A stretch of 64,000 bases of DNA from JAKQDH01 sp029558835 (GCA_035356615.1 DAOQSN010000019.1:33484-97483), one strand, 5' to 3'. Counted from the first letter of the stretch, positions 1 to 9,496 are shown. Translations and numbers: made by a program. The notes: a model not told the origin generated them from the sequence alone.

Positions 1-2
1 AC

Positions 3-1820
3 CTCGCTACGCGGTACTTGGCCGATTCGGGCGAGTACGCGATTCCCGCCATGGTGGCGGCGCTGCTGGATCCGGCGCAGGAGGCGTTGCGTCCGCGGCT
101 GATCCTGGCACTCCCGCAGATAGGCAAGCCGGCCGTCAACCCGCTGGTGATGGCCCTGCGCATGCGGGACGACGACATTCGTCAGCACGTCATTCGGGCG
201 CTGGGGGAGATCGGGTACCCGCAGGCCGTGCCTTACCTGCTGCGACTGACCATTGATGAGAAGACGTCGGAGGCGACGCGCCAGGCGGCGGCGGCCGCCA
301 TTGCCCGTATCGAGGCCATCAGCGGGCGGAAGCTGGAGGGGACCACGCCGGAGTTGTTCTTCCGGCTGGCGGAGAAGTACTACGACGAGGACGAGTCGGT
401 GCGGGCCGACCCGCGGCTGGACCGGGCGAACGTATGGTACTGGGATGAGGTCGGCCAGACGCTCAACCCGATCGTCGTGCCGACGCGGATTTTCGGGGCG
501 GTGATGGCCCTGCGCTGCACGGAGGAGGCGTTGCGCCTGGAGCCGAACCAGACGGATGCCATCGCCCTGTGGCTGGCGGCCAACACCCGCCGCGAGAGCC
601 GCCTGGGCATGAACACGGAGAGCGGCGACCCGAGCGAGAGTCCCCAGGAGCCGGATGCCACGCGCCCGGCGGTGTTCCCGCGGGCGCTGTACTTCACGCA
701 GGCGGCCGGGCCGCGTTATGCCCACCTGATGCTCCGGCGGGCGGTGAAGGACCGGGACGCGGCCGTGGCGCTGGGAGCGATTGAGGCCCTGCGGGTGACG
801 GCCGGCGAAAGCTCGCTCGTCGGTACGGAGGATTACAAGCAGCCTTTGGTCCAGGCGTTGCATTTTCCGAATTTGCTGGTGCGCATCCGGGCGGCGTTGG
901 CGCTCGGGGCGGCGTTGCCGAAGTCGCAGTTTGTCGGGTCGGAGTTGGTGGTGCCGATGCTGGCGACGGCGCTGAAGCAAACGGGCAAAGCCCAGATGCT
1001 GGTGGTGGACGCCGACCAGGAGAACCTCAACCGCGTCATGGGTGAGCTGCGCAACGCGGACACCGAAGTGATCGGGGAGACGAACTTCTACCGGGCAATG
1101 AGCCGGGTGCGGGTGGAGTTCCAGACGCTGTCGGCCGTCTATCTGTCGAGCGACCTTGCCGATCCGGGGTTGCCGGTGGCGTTGGATGAGCTGCGGGCGG
1201 AGTTCGTGTACGCCAAGGCGCCGGTGATCTTTCTGGTCAAGCCGCAGCAGGCCGTGCTGGTGGAGGACATGGCGCCGGGGGACCTGTACGTTGAGCGGGT
1301 GGACGCGGCCGCCGCCGGCGCCGCGTTACGGGAGCGCTACGAGCGGATCGTGGCGCGGACCGGCGAGCGCTCGATCGACGCGGAGTTGGCGTTGTCCCTG
1401 GCGCTGCAATCGACGGAGACGTTGCGACGGATTGCCGCCGACGGGCGGACCGTGTTCCAGGTAGGCTTGGCGGAGCCGGCCCTGATCGGGGCGCTGTCCT
1501 CGAGTAGCGAAGAGTTGCAGGTGCGTGCGGCGTCGGTATTGGCGCTACTGCCGGCCGAGACCGCCCAGCGGTCCATCGCGCACGTGGCACTGACCGCGGA
1601 AAATACCGAATCACTGCGGGTGGCGGCCTTTGCGTCCCTGGCGGAGTCCGCGAAGAACTTCGCCAACCTGCTCGAACCGGCGCAGATCAAGGAGCTGGTG
1701 CGGCTGGCGCGCGAGGAGGAGAACCTGACGCTGCGTACGGCCGCCAGCCAGGCACTGGGAGCCCTCAACATCGCCGACAACCAGGCGAGCGAGATTCTGC
1801 GCAGCTATTACCGCGGGTAG
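3..1820 (+). CDS. HEAT-repeat protein with embedded receiver-like domain (5' end outside window)
   Basis: The frame is open to the left edge of the window, so the true start lies upstream; the TTG at 18 is only the first possible start inside. Numbered from that TTG, residues 1-110 and about 460-600 are Ala/Leu-rich alpha-helical HEAT-type repeats (for example IRQHVIRALGEIG). Between them, about residues 325-445 look like a CheY-type receiver: a first strand MLVVDAD with paired acidic residues, YLSSDL with an Asp at the phospho-acceptor position, and IFLVKP with a Lys on the last strand. HEAT repeats are protein-binding scaffolds; a receiver inside one suggests signal-dependent binding, which is inference. 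The catalytic role, if any, is unknown. It stands alone, with the next gene convergent. Confidence 0.75.
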   Translation, partial: LATRYLADSGEYAIPAMVAALLDPAQEALRPRLILALPQIGKPAVNPLVMALRMRDDDIRQHVIRALGEIGYPQAVPYLLRLTIDEKTSEATRQAAAAAIARIEAISGRKLEGTTPELFFRLAEKYYDEDESVRADPRLDRANVWYWDEVGQTLNPIVVPTRIFGAVMALRCTEEALRLEPNQTDAIALWLAANTRRESRLGMNTESGDPSESPQEPDATRPAVFPRALYFTQAAGPRYAHLMLRRAVKDRDAAVALGAIEALRVTAGESSLVGTEDYKQPLVQALHFPNLLVRIRAALALGAALPKSQFVGSELVVPMLATALKQTGKAQMLVVDADQENLNRVMGELRNADTEVIGETNFYRAMSRVRVEFQTLSAVYLSSDLADPGLPVALDELRAEFVYAKAPVIFLVKPQQAVLVEDMAPGDLYVERVDAAAAGAALRERYERIVARTGERSIDAELALSLALQSTETLRRIAADGRTVFQVGLAEPALIGALSSSSEELQVRAASVLALLPAETAQRSIAHVALTAENTESLRVAAFASLAESAKNFANLLEPAQIKELVRLAREEENLTLRTAASQALGALNIADNQASEILRSYYRG

Positions 1821-2042
1821 CTTCCTGGCAAGTGAGCACTGGCGCGCCCCGTATGGGCAGCCCACGATGCTCCCTGGGTAGCGCCTTGCCTCCCCTGCGA
1901 CGAGGAAGAACTGTGGCTCGCGCAGCTCCTGCATCGCCCGCGGGGAGCGACGCTACCGGGACAACCTGCCGCGACAGCAGCGATCCTGCGACGAAGGCAT
2001 AGCATCCGCGCGCAGATGGGCACGCCGGAAGGAGCCCGGTTG

Positions 2043-3503
2043 TCAGCCCTCCTGAACGACCTTGCAGCCCAGCAGGGTGGCGAGCTGGGTGAAGCGGCGT
2101 TTGTGGTCGCCGTAGAAGGTCACGCGGTGCCAGCGCCAGAGGTCCCAGTCCGCAAGCAGTTTCTCGGCATCAGGCACCGTACAGGCCAGCTTCGTGCGGC
2201 AGGCCTTGTCCTCGTCGACATTCTCGACGCTCTTGCCTTGGTGCATGACCATGGCCCGCCGAGTGGGATCCAGCAGTGCCGTGGTCACCGTCTCGTTGAG
2301 GGGCATGAGCGAGCGCAACACGGCGCCCTTGCGGTCCTCCGAGTGCGAGCGAATGTGGCAGGGGTTGGTGGGACCGGTCGGGCCGTAGACCTTCGTCGGC
2401 GCCACACAGTGGGCGTAGATGATCTGGTTCTTCGCGGTGTCGATGACCGGGTCGGAGATGAACCCCGGCCGCCCGATCAGGCTGGTGCCCGCCAGCATCG
2501 TGATGGTCGAGCGCAGGTCGGACTCGCAGGCGCCGATGAAACCGTCGTTGTTAAGCTGGCTGTAGCCCAGGCAGGGATAGGCGGGCAGCTTGCCGCCATA
2601 GAGAAGCCCCAGGCAGTCGATCGTGATCGCCCGTGCCCCGTGTTGCTGCATCAGGTTCCGCATGGTCACGTACATGTGGCCTGACTGTTCGATCACCTCG
2701 CGCGACGGCTCCACCACCTTCTCGGCTTCGCTCATCCAGCGCTGGGCCCATTGCCGGGCCTCCTGCACGTCGGCAGCGTCGTACGCCTGCTTGAACTCGT
2801 CGCTGGTGACACGCTGGACCCGGGTGCCGCACACGTCGGTAATCGCGGCTGCGGTCGGGGGGGGGGCATGGTCCATCACGTCCAGGATGGTGGCCGAGCG
2901 AAGCTGGGCGAGGCAGTCGAAGCAGTTGACGGCGTCGGCCACGTCCTCGAAGCGGGACGAGGCCACACCGACGACCGGCAGCTCCTCGCGCCGGGCCCGT
3001 GAGTACTCGATGAGGAACTCGCCGCTGCCGGCGTAGAGGTCGTCGACGAAGATGGTGGGTCGTTTGGTGACCGCGATCGCCCGGCCCGCGCCGGTCCAGA
3101 TGCCGACCATGTAAACCACGAACCCGTCCAGGTCCTGCGCGCTCTCCAGCAACTTCGTGGCCTCTTCGGCGTTCTGCACGGTGGTGGGGACGAAGTCAAT
3201 GCTCGGACACGCCAGGCGGAGCCGCTCGGTAAGCTCGCGTTTCCGTCCTTCGTAGTCGTAACCGCGGTTCGGCCAGGTGGGTTCCTCCGGTGGGCGGTGG
3301 GTGAATACCAGGCCGACCTTCGCCTTCGCGCTGGCGGGCGGTTTGCTTTCCTCGCTGCCGCGGGCGGCGGCCGCCGGTGTTGCTCCCAGCAGCGTCGCCG
3401 CCGCCGACACCCCGGCGGCACACATCGTACAACCTGCGAGAAACTCGCGCCGATTAAAATGCAGAGGACAACCCGACTGGAAGTCTCCTTCAGCACCGTG
3501 CAT
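2043..3503 (-). CDS. Tat-exported protein with L-fucose/L-arabinose isomerase-like fold
   Basis: 486 residues. The N-terminus carries a twin-arginine signal (FNRREFLAG, followed by a hydrophobic Ala-rich stretch ending near ATPAAAA), so the folded protein should be exported. The rest resembles the C-terminal half of FucI/AraA-type sugar isomerases: a nucleotide-fold-like N-part, then the segments TIDCLGLLYGG, CLGYSQLNNDG, CESDLRSTIT and FISDPVID, and a C-terminal WHRVTFYGDH. Related proteins are common in planctomycetes and often act in sugar or uronate metabolism, but the substrate here is unknown. The ATG at 3503 is preceded by a G-rich tract that could act as a ribosome site. An enzyme of a usually cytoplasmic family carrying a Tat signal is notable. 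Confidence 0.72.
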   Translation of the reverse strand: MHGAEGDFQSGCPLHFNRREFLAGCTMCAAGVSAAATLLGATPAAAARGSEESKPPASAKAKVGLVFTHRPPEEPTWPNRGYDYEGRKRELTERLRLACPSIDFVPTTVQNAEEATKLLESAQDLDGFVVYMVGIWTGAGRAIAVTKRPTIFVDDLYAGSGEFLIEYSRARREELPVVGVASSRFEDVADAVNCFDCLAQLRSATILDVMDHAPPPTAAAITDVCGTRVQRVTSDEFKQAYDAADVQEARQWAQRWMSEAEKVVEPSREVIEQSGHMYVTMRNLMQQHGARAITIDCLGLLYGGKLPAYPCLGYSQLNNDGFIGACESDLRSTITMLAGTSLIGRPGFISDPVIDTAKNQIIYAHCVAPTKVYGPTGPTNPCHIRSHSEDRKGAVLRSLMPLNETVTTALLDPTRRAMVMHQGKSVENVDEDKACRTKLACTVPDAEKLLADWDLWRWHRVTFYGDHKRRFTQLATLLGCKVVQEG

Positions 3504-3605
3504 GGCCGAACCCCCCCAACGAGCACACGATCAGGAATGCGACGCCGCTTCATGCTAAAGCGAGCTGCGCCCGGGCGAAAGAAGAAAAAGTGAGCGGGTC
3601 GCTTT

Positions 3606-3839
3606 CCAGGGACTCCAGGTCCCTGGCAACCATCGTGCGCCCTCCGGGCGGGAAGGGAGAAGAAAGAGAAGGCGGGCTGCGTACCAGGGACTCGAAGTCC
3701 CTGGCCAACGGTCGTGCGCCCTCCGGGCGAAGAACGAACGTCCTGTTCCACCCGGCGTGAGCGTCCTGTTGCACCCGACCTGAGCATCCTCCTCCGCCCG
3801 GAGGGCGGTCGATCGTTGCCAGGGCCTTCCAGGCCCTGG
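3606..3839. repeat. Three copies of a two-hairpin REP-like element
   Basis: Copies lie at 3606-3650 and 3684-3729 in direct orientation and at 3795-3839 inverted. Each has two palindromes: a first of the form CCAGGGAC..GTCCCTGG (CCAGGGCCT..AGGCCCTGG in the inverted copy), about ten bases, then GCCCTCCGGGC. They fill most of the gap between two minus-strand genes (3504-3895), where no gene is seen. The arrangement resembles REP/BIME elements of enterobacteria in form only. Confidence 0.8.
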
Positions 3840-3895
3840 GGGCGGGGCCCCCCTTCTTCTTATCTTCATTTCCCGGAGGGCGAAGTCGTACGGGT

Positions 3896-5425
3896 CTAGG
3901 GGATGCGCTTGTAGGCTGAGTACTCATGGGTATCCGGAATCACCGGGACGAAAACGCGGATGGTCTGGGCGGGGACCGAGACGCACAAGGTGCCGGAATG
4001 CACCGCGGTGGCGGCGTCGCTGAGCGCGTCGCGCAGTTGCGAGTCGTTCATCAGCCTGGAATCGCGGACCGGCAGGACTTCCTTGATAGCCCTTCCGGTG
4101 GGATTGGCCACGACGATTACCGTCTCGGCTACGTGGTCCGTTAAGCGCAGGAATGCCAGCAGCTTCTCGGAGTCGAGCAGGCGGAAATCGCCGACGCGCA
4201 GAGCGCGCCGGCCACGCCGCAGAGCGAGCAGCTTCTTCATCCACTGCAGATCGGGATTGTCATCGCGGACGAGGTCCCAGCGCATCGGCGCGCGGTTGGC
4301 CGGGTCCTTGCCGCCGGCCATGCCAACCTCGACGCCGTAATACAGATTGGGCGAGCCGGGCAGCGTGAACTGGAGCACCTGGGCGAGCCGCCGCCGCCAG
4401 AGTTCGGGCAGCCGGTCCTGGAGGCGCTCGGTGTCGTGATTGTCCAGCACGATCCAGCTCTTCAGCACGGGCTCCAGGCCGGTGTCGGCGATCATGCGCT
4501 TGATCAGCCGGCCGGCGTGGGCACCGGTTAAGTCGCGCTGGGCCAGAGCGAAGATGAGCTCGCGGTAGTAGAAGTTCATCACCGCATCGACGGCCGGTGA
4601 CCACTGCTCGGGGTAATTCCAGATTTCGCCGACCACCAGCGAGCCGGGCTTCGCGGCATGGGCCGCCGCAGTGAGCTTCGTGAGAATGTCGAAGCCGAGG
4701 TCGAACGCGACGTCCAGCCGCCAGCCGTCCACGCCGTCGCGCAGATAGCCCTGCACGACCGAGTCGGCGTCGCCGAAGATGCGGGCCTGCACCTGCGGGT
4801 TCTCGACGCGCAGCTCCGGCAGGTTGGCCACGTCCGCCCAGGCGCGGTAGCCGAGCTTGTACTTGGGGTCAATGAAGAACCAGTCACGGTAGGGGCTGTT
4901 CGGGTCCTGCATGGCGGCCCGGAACCACGCCGAGTTGCGACCCATGTGGTTGAACACGCCGTCAAGCACGAGCTTCATGCCGCGGGCGTGGCAGGCTTCC
5001 GCCAGGGCCCGCACGTCCGCCCGCGTGCCGTACTCGGGCGAGACCTCGAAGTAGTCTTCTGCGTCGTACTTGTGGTTGGTGTATGCCTTATGGATCGGGT
5101 TGAGATACAGCACGTCGACGCCGAGGCCGTGGATGTAGTCAAGCTGGCCGCGCAGGCTCGTGAGGTCCCCACCCCAGAAGTCCAGTTCCTGACTCCATAC
5201 CTGCACATCCGGCAGGAACGGCCCGCGGTCCGGCGTCTCTGCCCACGCCCGCCAGCGCCGCGGCGGCGAATACAGAGACTGCTTCCCCTCCAGGTCCGTC
5301 GGCGGCGCAAAGCGATCGACGATCACCTGGTAGACAACCGCCCCGTTGCGCCAGTCGGCCTGGCGCTCGTCGAATATCGCTGGGCAGGGCTGCAACCCCA
5401 TAGTTGTGCCGCCAACGGCAGCCAT
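3896..5425 (-). CDS. Alpha-amylase family (GH13) glycoside hydrolase
   Basis: 509 residues forming a (beta/alpha)8 GH13 enzyme acting on alpha-glucans. The four conserved regions are visible: I at DGVFNH (155-160), II at GWRLDV with nucleophile Asp238, III at GEIW with acid/base Glu267, and IV at LDNHDT with Asp331. An N-terminal VIVDRF motif and GLGVDVLYLNPI are typical of the neopullulanase/cyclomaltodextrinase group. No signal peptide is seen, so it is probably cytoplasmic and used for glycogen or maltodextrin turnover. It starts only 30 bp after the pyrophosphorylase gene that ends at 5456 on the same strand, so the two are probably co-transcribed. No clear Shine-Dalgarno precedes the ATG; MGLQPC at 5401 is an alternative start. 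Confidence 0.92.
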   Translation of the reverse strand: MAAVGGTTMGLQPCPAIFDERQADWRNGAVVYQVIVDRFAPPTDLEGKQSLYSPPRRWRAWAETPDRGPFLPDVQVWSQELDFWGGDLTSLRGQLDYIHGLGVDVLYLNPIHKAYTNHKYDAEDYFEVSPEYGTRADVRALAEACHARGMKLVLDGVFNHMGRNSAWFRAAMQDPNSPYRDWFFIDPKYKLGYRAWADVANLPELRVENPQVQARIFGDADSVVQGYLRDGVDGWRLDVAFDLGFDILTKLTAAAHAAKPGSLVVGEIWNYPEQWSPAVDAVMNFYYRELIFALAQRDLTGAHAGRLIKRMIADTGLEPVLKSWIVLDNHDTERLQDRLPELWRRRLAQVLQFTLPGSPNLYYGVEVGMAGGKDPANRAPMRWDLVRDDNPDLQWMKKLLALRRGRRALRVGDFRLLDSEKLLAFLRLTDHVAETVIVVANPTGRAIKEVLPVRDSRLMNDSQLRDALSDAATAVHSGTLCVSVPAQTIRVFVPVIPDTHEYSAYKRIP

Positions 5426-5455
5426 CGTTAGTGTAGGGACGTCGGGCGTGTCGCC

Positions 5456-6901
5456 TTAGGACAGGTAGAGTTGCCCGCCCGGTTCTACCACGCTGGGCAA
5501 CTCAGAGCGCCTCTCGCGTACATCCTCCGCGTCGAGCGCAAACGACGGCGCGATGACGACCGTGCAGTCCGGCTCGCCGTCGGGCCGGCGGGGGATGTGC
5601 ACGCCGGCCGCCTCCAGCCAGCGGCACGCCCGGCGCACCTGGTCACGCTGCGCCCACTCCAGTGAGTCCACGCCGGTGGCATTCTTGACCGGCGAGAACT
5701 CCTCCGCCCGGTCGACCTCCAGCACCAGCGCATGATCAGCCAGGGGCAGAGCGTCGAAGATGAACGTCTCCAGCTTGACGGCATTCGGCGTCGTCGGCAT
5801 CTGGAGTGACCCGAACTCATCGACGAACGGCACGGCCTTCTCCGCCCGCCGGAACGGAAGCTGAAACGTCTGCCCCACGATGCGATCGACGAACCACGTG
5901 TCGAGCAGGTGAATGGCCAGATTGCCGGCGTCGAACTTGCGCCGACCGTCGGGAGTGCGGGCCGTGGCGTACTCGTCCGGGAAATCGGTGTACTCGATCA
6001 CGACGACCTCGCCGTCGTGCAGGCAGACGTTGCCGACCTTCTCGTGATCATCGGCCTTGGCGCAGACCTTGGTGGACATGTCCGAGCCGGCCTGGGCGTG
6101 CAGTCCGATGAACAGGGGGTCAAACGGCTTGACCAGCGGGTTGTCCACCTGGAAGTAGCTGATGATGTCGATGCCGCGGTCGTGCATGTCGAGCAGGGCC
6201 TCGTTCTCCACCAGGGCCCGCAGCGTGCCGCCATGCCCGTCGGGGGCGAGGGCGAGCCGGTGCTTCTGAGCCAGCAGCAACCGCCCCTGGAAGTCAAATG
6301 CCGGCAGCATGCCCTGCGCGAAGAAGCAGATGTCCTCCGGCGGTAACCCGAAATACTGCTGCTGCTGGAAGTACGCCTCGGTGCGCTCGTGGTTCTCCGG
6401 GCTGGTCATGATGTACCAGGGGATGGGTGCATCGTAGCGGTCCCGGGCGGTGGCCAGCATGGCCGCAAAGAGACCGAACAGCGACAGCCCGCCGCTGGGG
6501 GTGACGACCACCTCCCCCTTGGGCCCGTCAAAGCCCAGGCGGGTGCCCTGTCCGCCGGCCACGGTGAGGACGGCCACCTTGCCCTCCTTGAGCATCTGTC
6601 GGCCGAGTTCGAGCGCCTCAGCATAGAGGCGCTTCTGGCCCGACCCCGGGGCGCGGGACCAGACCGGGGCGGGTTCGAGGTTGGCCGGCACGACCTTCGG
6701 CGGCACCTGGCGCACGTGCGACTCGAGCAGGGGTTCGACCAGATCCCACGGGATCGACTCAATGTCGTCGAGGAGCTGCGCCTGCTGGGCGGGGTTCAGC
6801 TCGGGGAACCAGCGCAGGACGTGGTCCTGCCCCCGGGGGCTCAGAGCGGCCAGGCAAGTTTGGTAGCGCCGTTCGATCGGTCGACTGCCGGTAATGACCA
6901 T
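5456..6901 (-). CDS. UDP-sugar pyrophosphorylase of the UDPGP/UAP1 family
   Basis: 481 residues. Makes a UDP-sugar from UTP and a sugar 1-phosphate. The nucleotide-binding loop VAGGQGTRLG with GPKG (residues 115-129) is diagnostic of the eukaryotic-like UDPGP family (UDP-GlcNAc or UDP-glucose pyrophosphorylases), distinct from bacterial GalU and GlmU. Further family segments are YIMTSPENHE, DGHGGTLRAL and YFQVDNPLVK. The ATG at 6901 was chosen because GGGAGG lies six bases upstream; the open frame extends further but without support. It heads a likely two-gene unit with the GH13 gene, which favours glucose 1-phosphate as substrate, while the UAP1-like loop favours GlcNAc 1-phosphate. The choice is unresolved. 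Confidence 0.88.
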   Translation of the reverse strand: MVITGSRPIERRYQTCLAALSPRGQDHVLRWFPELNPAQQAQLLDDIESIPWDLVEPLLESHVRQVPPKVVPANLEPAPVWSRAPGSGQKRLYAEALELGRQMLKEGKVAVLTVAGGQGTRLGFDGPKGEVVVTPSGGLSLFGLFAAMLATARDRYDAPIPWYIMTSPENHERTEAYFQQQQYFGLPPEDICFFAQGMLPAFDFQGRLLLAQKHRLALAPDGHGGTLRALVENEALLDMHDRGIDIISYFQVDNPLVKPFDPLFIGLHAQAGSDMSTKVCAKADDHEKVGNVCLHDGEVVVIEYTDFPDEYATARTPDGRRKFDAGNLAIHLLDTWFVDRIVGQTFQLPFRRAEKAVPFVDEFGSLQMPTTPNAVKLETFIFDALPLADHALVLEVDRAEEFSPVKNATGVDSLEWAQRDQVRRACRWLEAAGVHIPRRPDGEPDCTVVIAPSFALDAEDVRERRSELPSVVEPGGQLYLS

Positions 6902-7248
6902 CCGGTCCTCCCTTCCCGGGGACTGGCGGCGGTCCGCCCCCAGTCCCATCCTACGTGGCTCCGTCGCCGGGGTGCGGGCGGAGTCCGCCGCCCGTGGTCC
7001 GGCCCGGGCGAACCCCGGCCACCCGCGCGGCGGTGAAGCGGGCACGATACCGCCCACGGCTTGCGGCCACAACCCACGTGGCGGTACTTTCCACGCGGCG
7101 AAAGCCGGTTAAGTGATTGGGGCGCCTGAGGTTGTGTTTTCTGTGAATCTGCGAATCCGTGCGGCACGATACGGTGTATAAAGTGATGAAGACAGGTAGC
7201 CCGGGTGGAGGTGGTCTGCCCCTCTCGCCCGGCGCGGTGGGGCTATAG
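6902..7248. other. Divergent intergenic region, no gene seen
   Basis: This stretch separates two divergently transcribed genes. It must hold both promoters. A TATAAA near 7178 could be a -10 element for the rightward gene, but no convincing -35 goes with it. Confidence 0.4.
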
Positions 7249-8982
7249 GTGACTCAGGAACCGGTGCGAGCAACCGTGAGTGTCGCGGAAATCCTGCTTC
7301 AGCGTGAGAAGATAACCTCCACTCAGCTCGAGCAGGCCATGCATGCTCGCAAGCCCTCCGAGCGCGTCGAGCGCTGCCTGGCGCGGCTGGGGTTCATCAA
7401 CGAGCTTGACTATCTGGAAGTCTACGGCGAGCAGCTTGCCCTGCCGCTGGTGGACCTGTCCGAAATTCAGATCGATCCGGACCTGCTCAAGCAGATTCCG
7501 TCCAAGGCCGTCCATCGCTACCGCCTCATCCCCATCGACCGGCATAACGGCGTCATCCGGGTGGCCACCGCTAACCCCTTCGATCTGTACGCCTTCGACG
7601 AGCTGCGCATGCTCACGGGGGCGAAGATCGAGATGGTGCTGGCGCCGGAGGCGGAAATCTCCCGCATCATCAAGCAGTACTACGGCGTGGGCGGGCAGAC
7701 CATCCAGGACATGGTGGGCGAATCGCAGGTGGAGATCGTCCGCGAGGACGACGCCGACAACGCCGACCTCATCGAGCAGGCCCAGGAAGCCACCGTCGTC
7801 AAGCTCGTCAACGAAATCCTGCTGGAGGCGATCCGCGAGCGGGCCAGCGACGTGCACATTGAGCCCTACGAGGACAACCTCAAGATCCGCTACCGCATCG
7901 ACGGGGTGCTGCACACCGCGAATGTGCCGCCGGAAATCCAGCGCTTCCACGCGGCCATCGTCAGCCGCATCAAGATTCTGTCCAACCTCAACATCGCCGA
8001 AAAGCGCCTGCCGCAGGACGGCGGGTTCAAGATCAAGGCCCAGAACCGCGATATCGACCTGCGCGTCAGCATCATCCCCGGCGCCTTCGGCGGGGCCGTC
8101 GTGATGCGCATCCTCGACAAGCAGTCAGTGCAGTACACGCTTGACCAGCTTGGGCTGATGGACCAGGCGCTGGAGCGGCTCAACCGGTTGATTCACCAGC
8201 CCTTCGGCATCGTGCTGGTCACCGGTCCTACCGGCTCGGGCAAGACCACCACGCTCTATGCCGCGCTCAACTCCATCAAGAGCGATGAGGTCAAGGTGCT
8301 TACCGTCGAGGACCCCATCGAGTACTACATCGACGGCATTCAGCAGGTGCAGGTCAAGCCGCACATCGGGCTGACGTTCGCGGCCGGGCTGCGCAGCTTC
8401 CTGCGGCACGACCCGGACGTCATCCTGGTCGGCGAAATCCGCGACCTGGAGACGGCCGAGGTCGCCATCAATGCGTCGCTCACCGGCCACCTGGTCTTCA
8501 GCACCCTGCACACCAACGACGCGGTGACGGCCACCACGCGCTTGCTCGATATGGGCGTGGAGCCGTTCCTGGTTTCCAGCGCGGTGACCGGCGTGCTCGC
8601 CCAGCGGCTGGTGCGTCTGATCTGCAAGCACTGCAAGACCGAGTACACGGGCGACCCGGCCAAGCTGCCCGAGGATTTCCCGCACGATCAGGGCCTGAAG
8701 CTCTATAAAGGCAAGGGCTGTCGCGAGTGCCGCCACACCGGCTACCGCGGGCGGACGGGGTTGTTCGAGCTGCTCAATGTTGATGATGAACTGCGCCAGT
8801 TGATCGTGCGCCGGCGCAGCGCCACCGAGATGTTGGTCGCTGCCCGCCGCAAGGGCATCCGCCTCATGCGCGATGACGGCTGGGTCAAGTGCCACAAGGG
8901 CATGACCACCGTCGAAGAAGTCCTCCGCGTCACCAAGACCGAAGGCCTGCCCACCACCGCCGCCACCACTCAGACCGCCTAA
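7249..8982 (+). CDS. Type II secretion / type IV pilus assembly ATPase GspE/PilB
   Basis: 577 residues, GTG start. A cytoplasmic hexameric ATPase powering pseudopilus or pilus extension. The N-terminal MshEN-type domain (about 1-150) contains the usual LGFINELDYLE and IDPDLLKQIP segments. The motor has Walker A GPTGSGKTTT (near 326), an Asp box, Walker B ILVGEIRD, a His box TGHLVFSTLHTND, and the zinc tetracysteine (CKHC near 459 and CREC near 490), followed by the family's TGYRGRTGLFELL. The gene is isolated: no gsp/pil partner lies next to it, as is common in planctomycetes. GspE versus PilB cannot be decided from this gene alone. Confidence 0.95.
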   Translation: MTQEPVRATVSVAEILLQREKITSTQLEQAMHARKPSERVERCLARLGFINELDYLEVYGEQLALPLVDLSEIQIDPDLLKQIPSKAVHRYRLIPIDRHNGVIRVATANPFDLYAFDELRMLTGAKIEMVLAPEAEISRIIKQYYGVGGQTIQDMVGESQVEIVREDDADNADLIEQAQEATVVKLVNEILLEAIRERASDVHIEPYEDNLKIRYRIDGVLHTANVPPEIQRFHAAIVSRIKILSNLNIAEKRLPQDGGFKIKAQNRDIDLRVSIIPGAFGGAVVMRILDKQSVQYTLDQLGLMDQALERLNRLIHQPFGIVLVTGPTGSGKTTTLYAALNSIKSDEVKVLTVEDPIEYYIDGIQQVQVKPHIGLTFAAGLRSFLRHDPDVILVGEIRDLETAEVAINASLTGHLVFSTLHTNDAVTATTRLLDMGVEPFLVSSAVTGVLAQRLVRLICKHCKTEYTGDPAKLPEDFPHDQGLKLYKGKGCRECRHTGYRGRTGLFELLNVDDELRQLIVRRRSATEMLVAARRKGIRLMRDDGWVKCHKGMTTVEEVLRVTKTEGLPTTAATTQTA

Positions 8983-8987
8983 CAGCA

Positions 8988-9024
8988 CCCCTCTCCCCCG
9001 AGGGGGAGAGGTAGGGTGAGGGGG
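8988..9024. repeat. CTCTCCC/GGGAGAG hairpin repeat, copy 1
   Basis: CCCCTCTCCC..GGGGGAGAGG followed by TAGGGTGAGGGGGA, just after the stop of the PilB-like gene. Related copies are at 12345-12383, 16310-16352 and 43489-43535. It could double as a terminator stem here, although no T-run follows. Confidence 0.7.
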
Positions 9025-9087
9025 AGTAGTGCAGTCATTCAACCCTCCCCGAACCCGCCCACACGACTGCGTGTGACTCTCCTCCCT

Positions 9088-9160
9088 CTTCGTGCCCTTC
9101 GCTCTTCGTGGTGCGATCCTGGCTCTGATTCTCACCACGAAGGACACGAAGACCACGAAG
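9088..9160. repeat. Imperfect inverted repeat of CTTCGTGG units
   Basis: The left arm (9088-9113) ends CTCTTCGTGGTG and the right arm (9133-9160) starts CACCACGAAGGACACGAAG. The arms are about 26-28 bp with few mismatches around a 19-base loop, and each is itself made of CTTCGTG/CACGAAG units. No coding sequence is seen in 8983-9496. Confidence 0.75.
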
Positions 9161-9496
9161 CAGGGACCCGCCGCCTCACGCGGCACCGTCGAAGCCGGTC
9201 AGCTCGCCGTCCCGCCCCCTGCAGGCAGAACATGAAGTGCCAGTAGTTCCGCATCGAGCCCCAAACCAGGGTGCACGTCGCCCGGGAGTCCTGCGATCGC
9301 GCAACACCTGTTCAAAACACCTGGTAATCGGGCGCCTTGCGAAACAGCGCCCGCCGCGCCGCTGTCCCGATTCTGCCCATTACGTCGTCCCCCTGCAACT
9401 TTCTTCAGTCAGTCGACACGGCTCGCCGCCTGTTGCGACGCCCGCACACCCCCTACTCGAATGAGCCAATACCCCGCCCCTCCACGGCGCGCCTGT

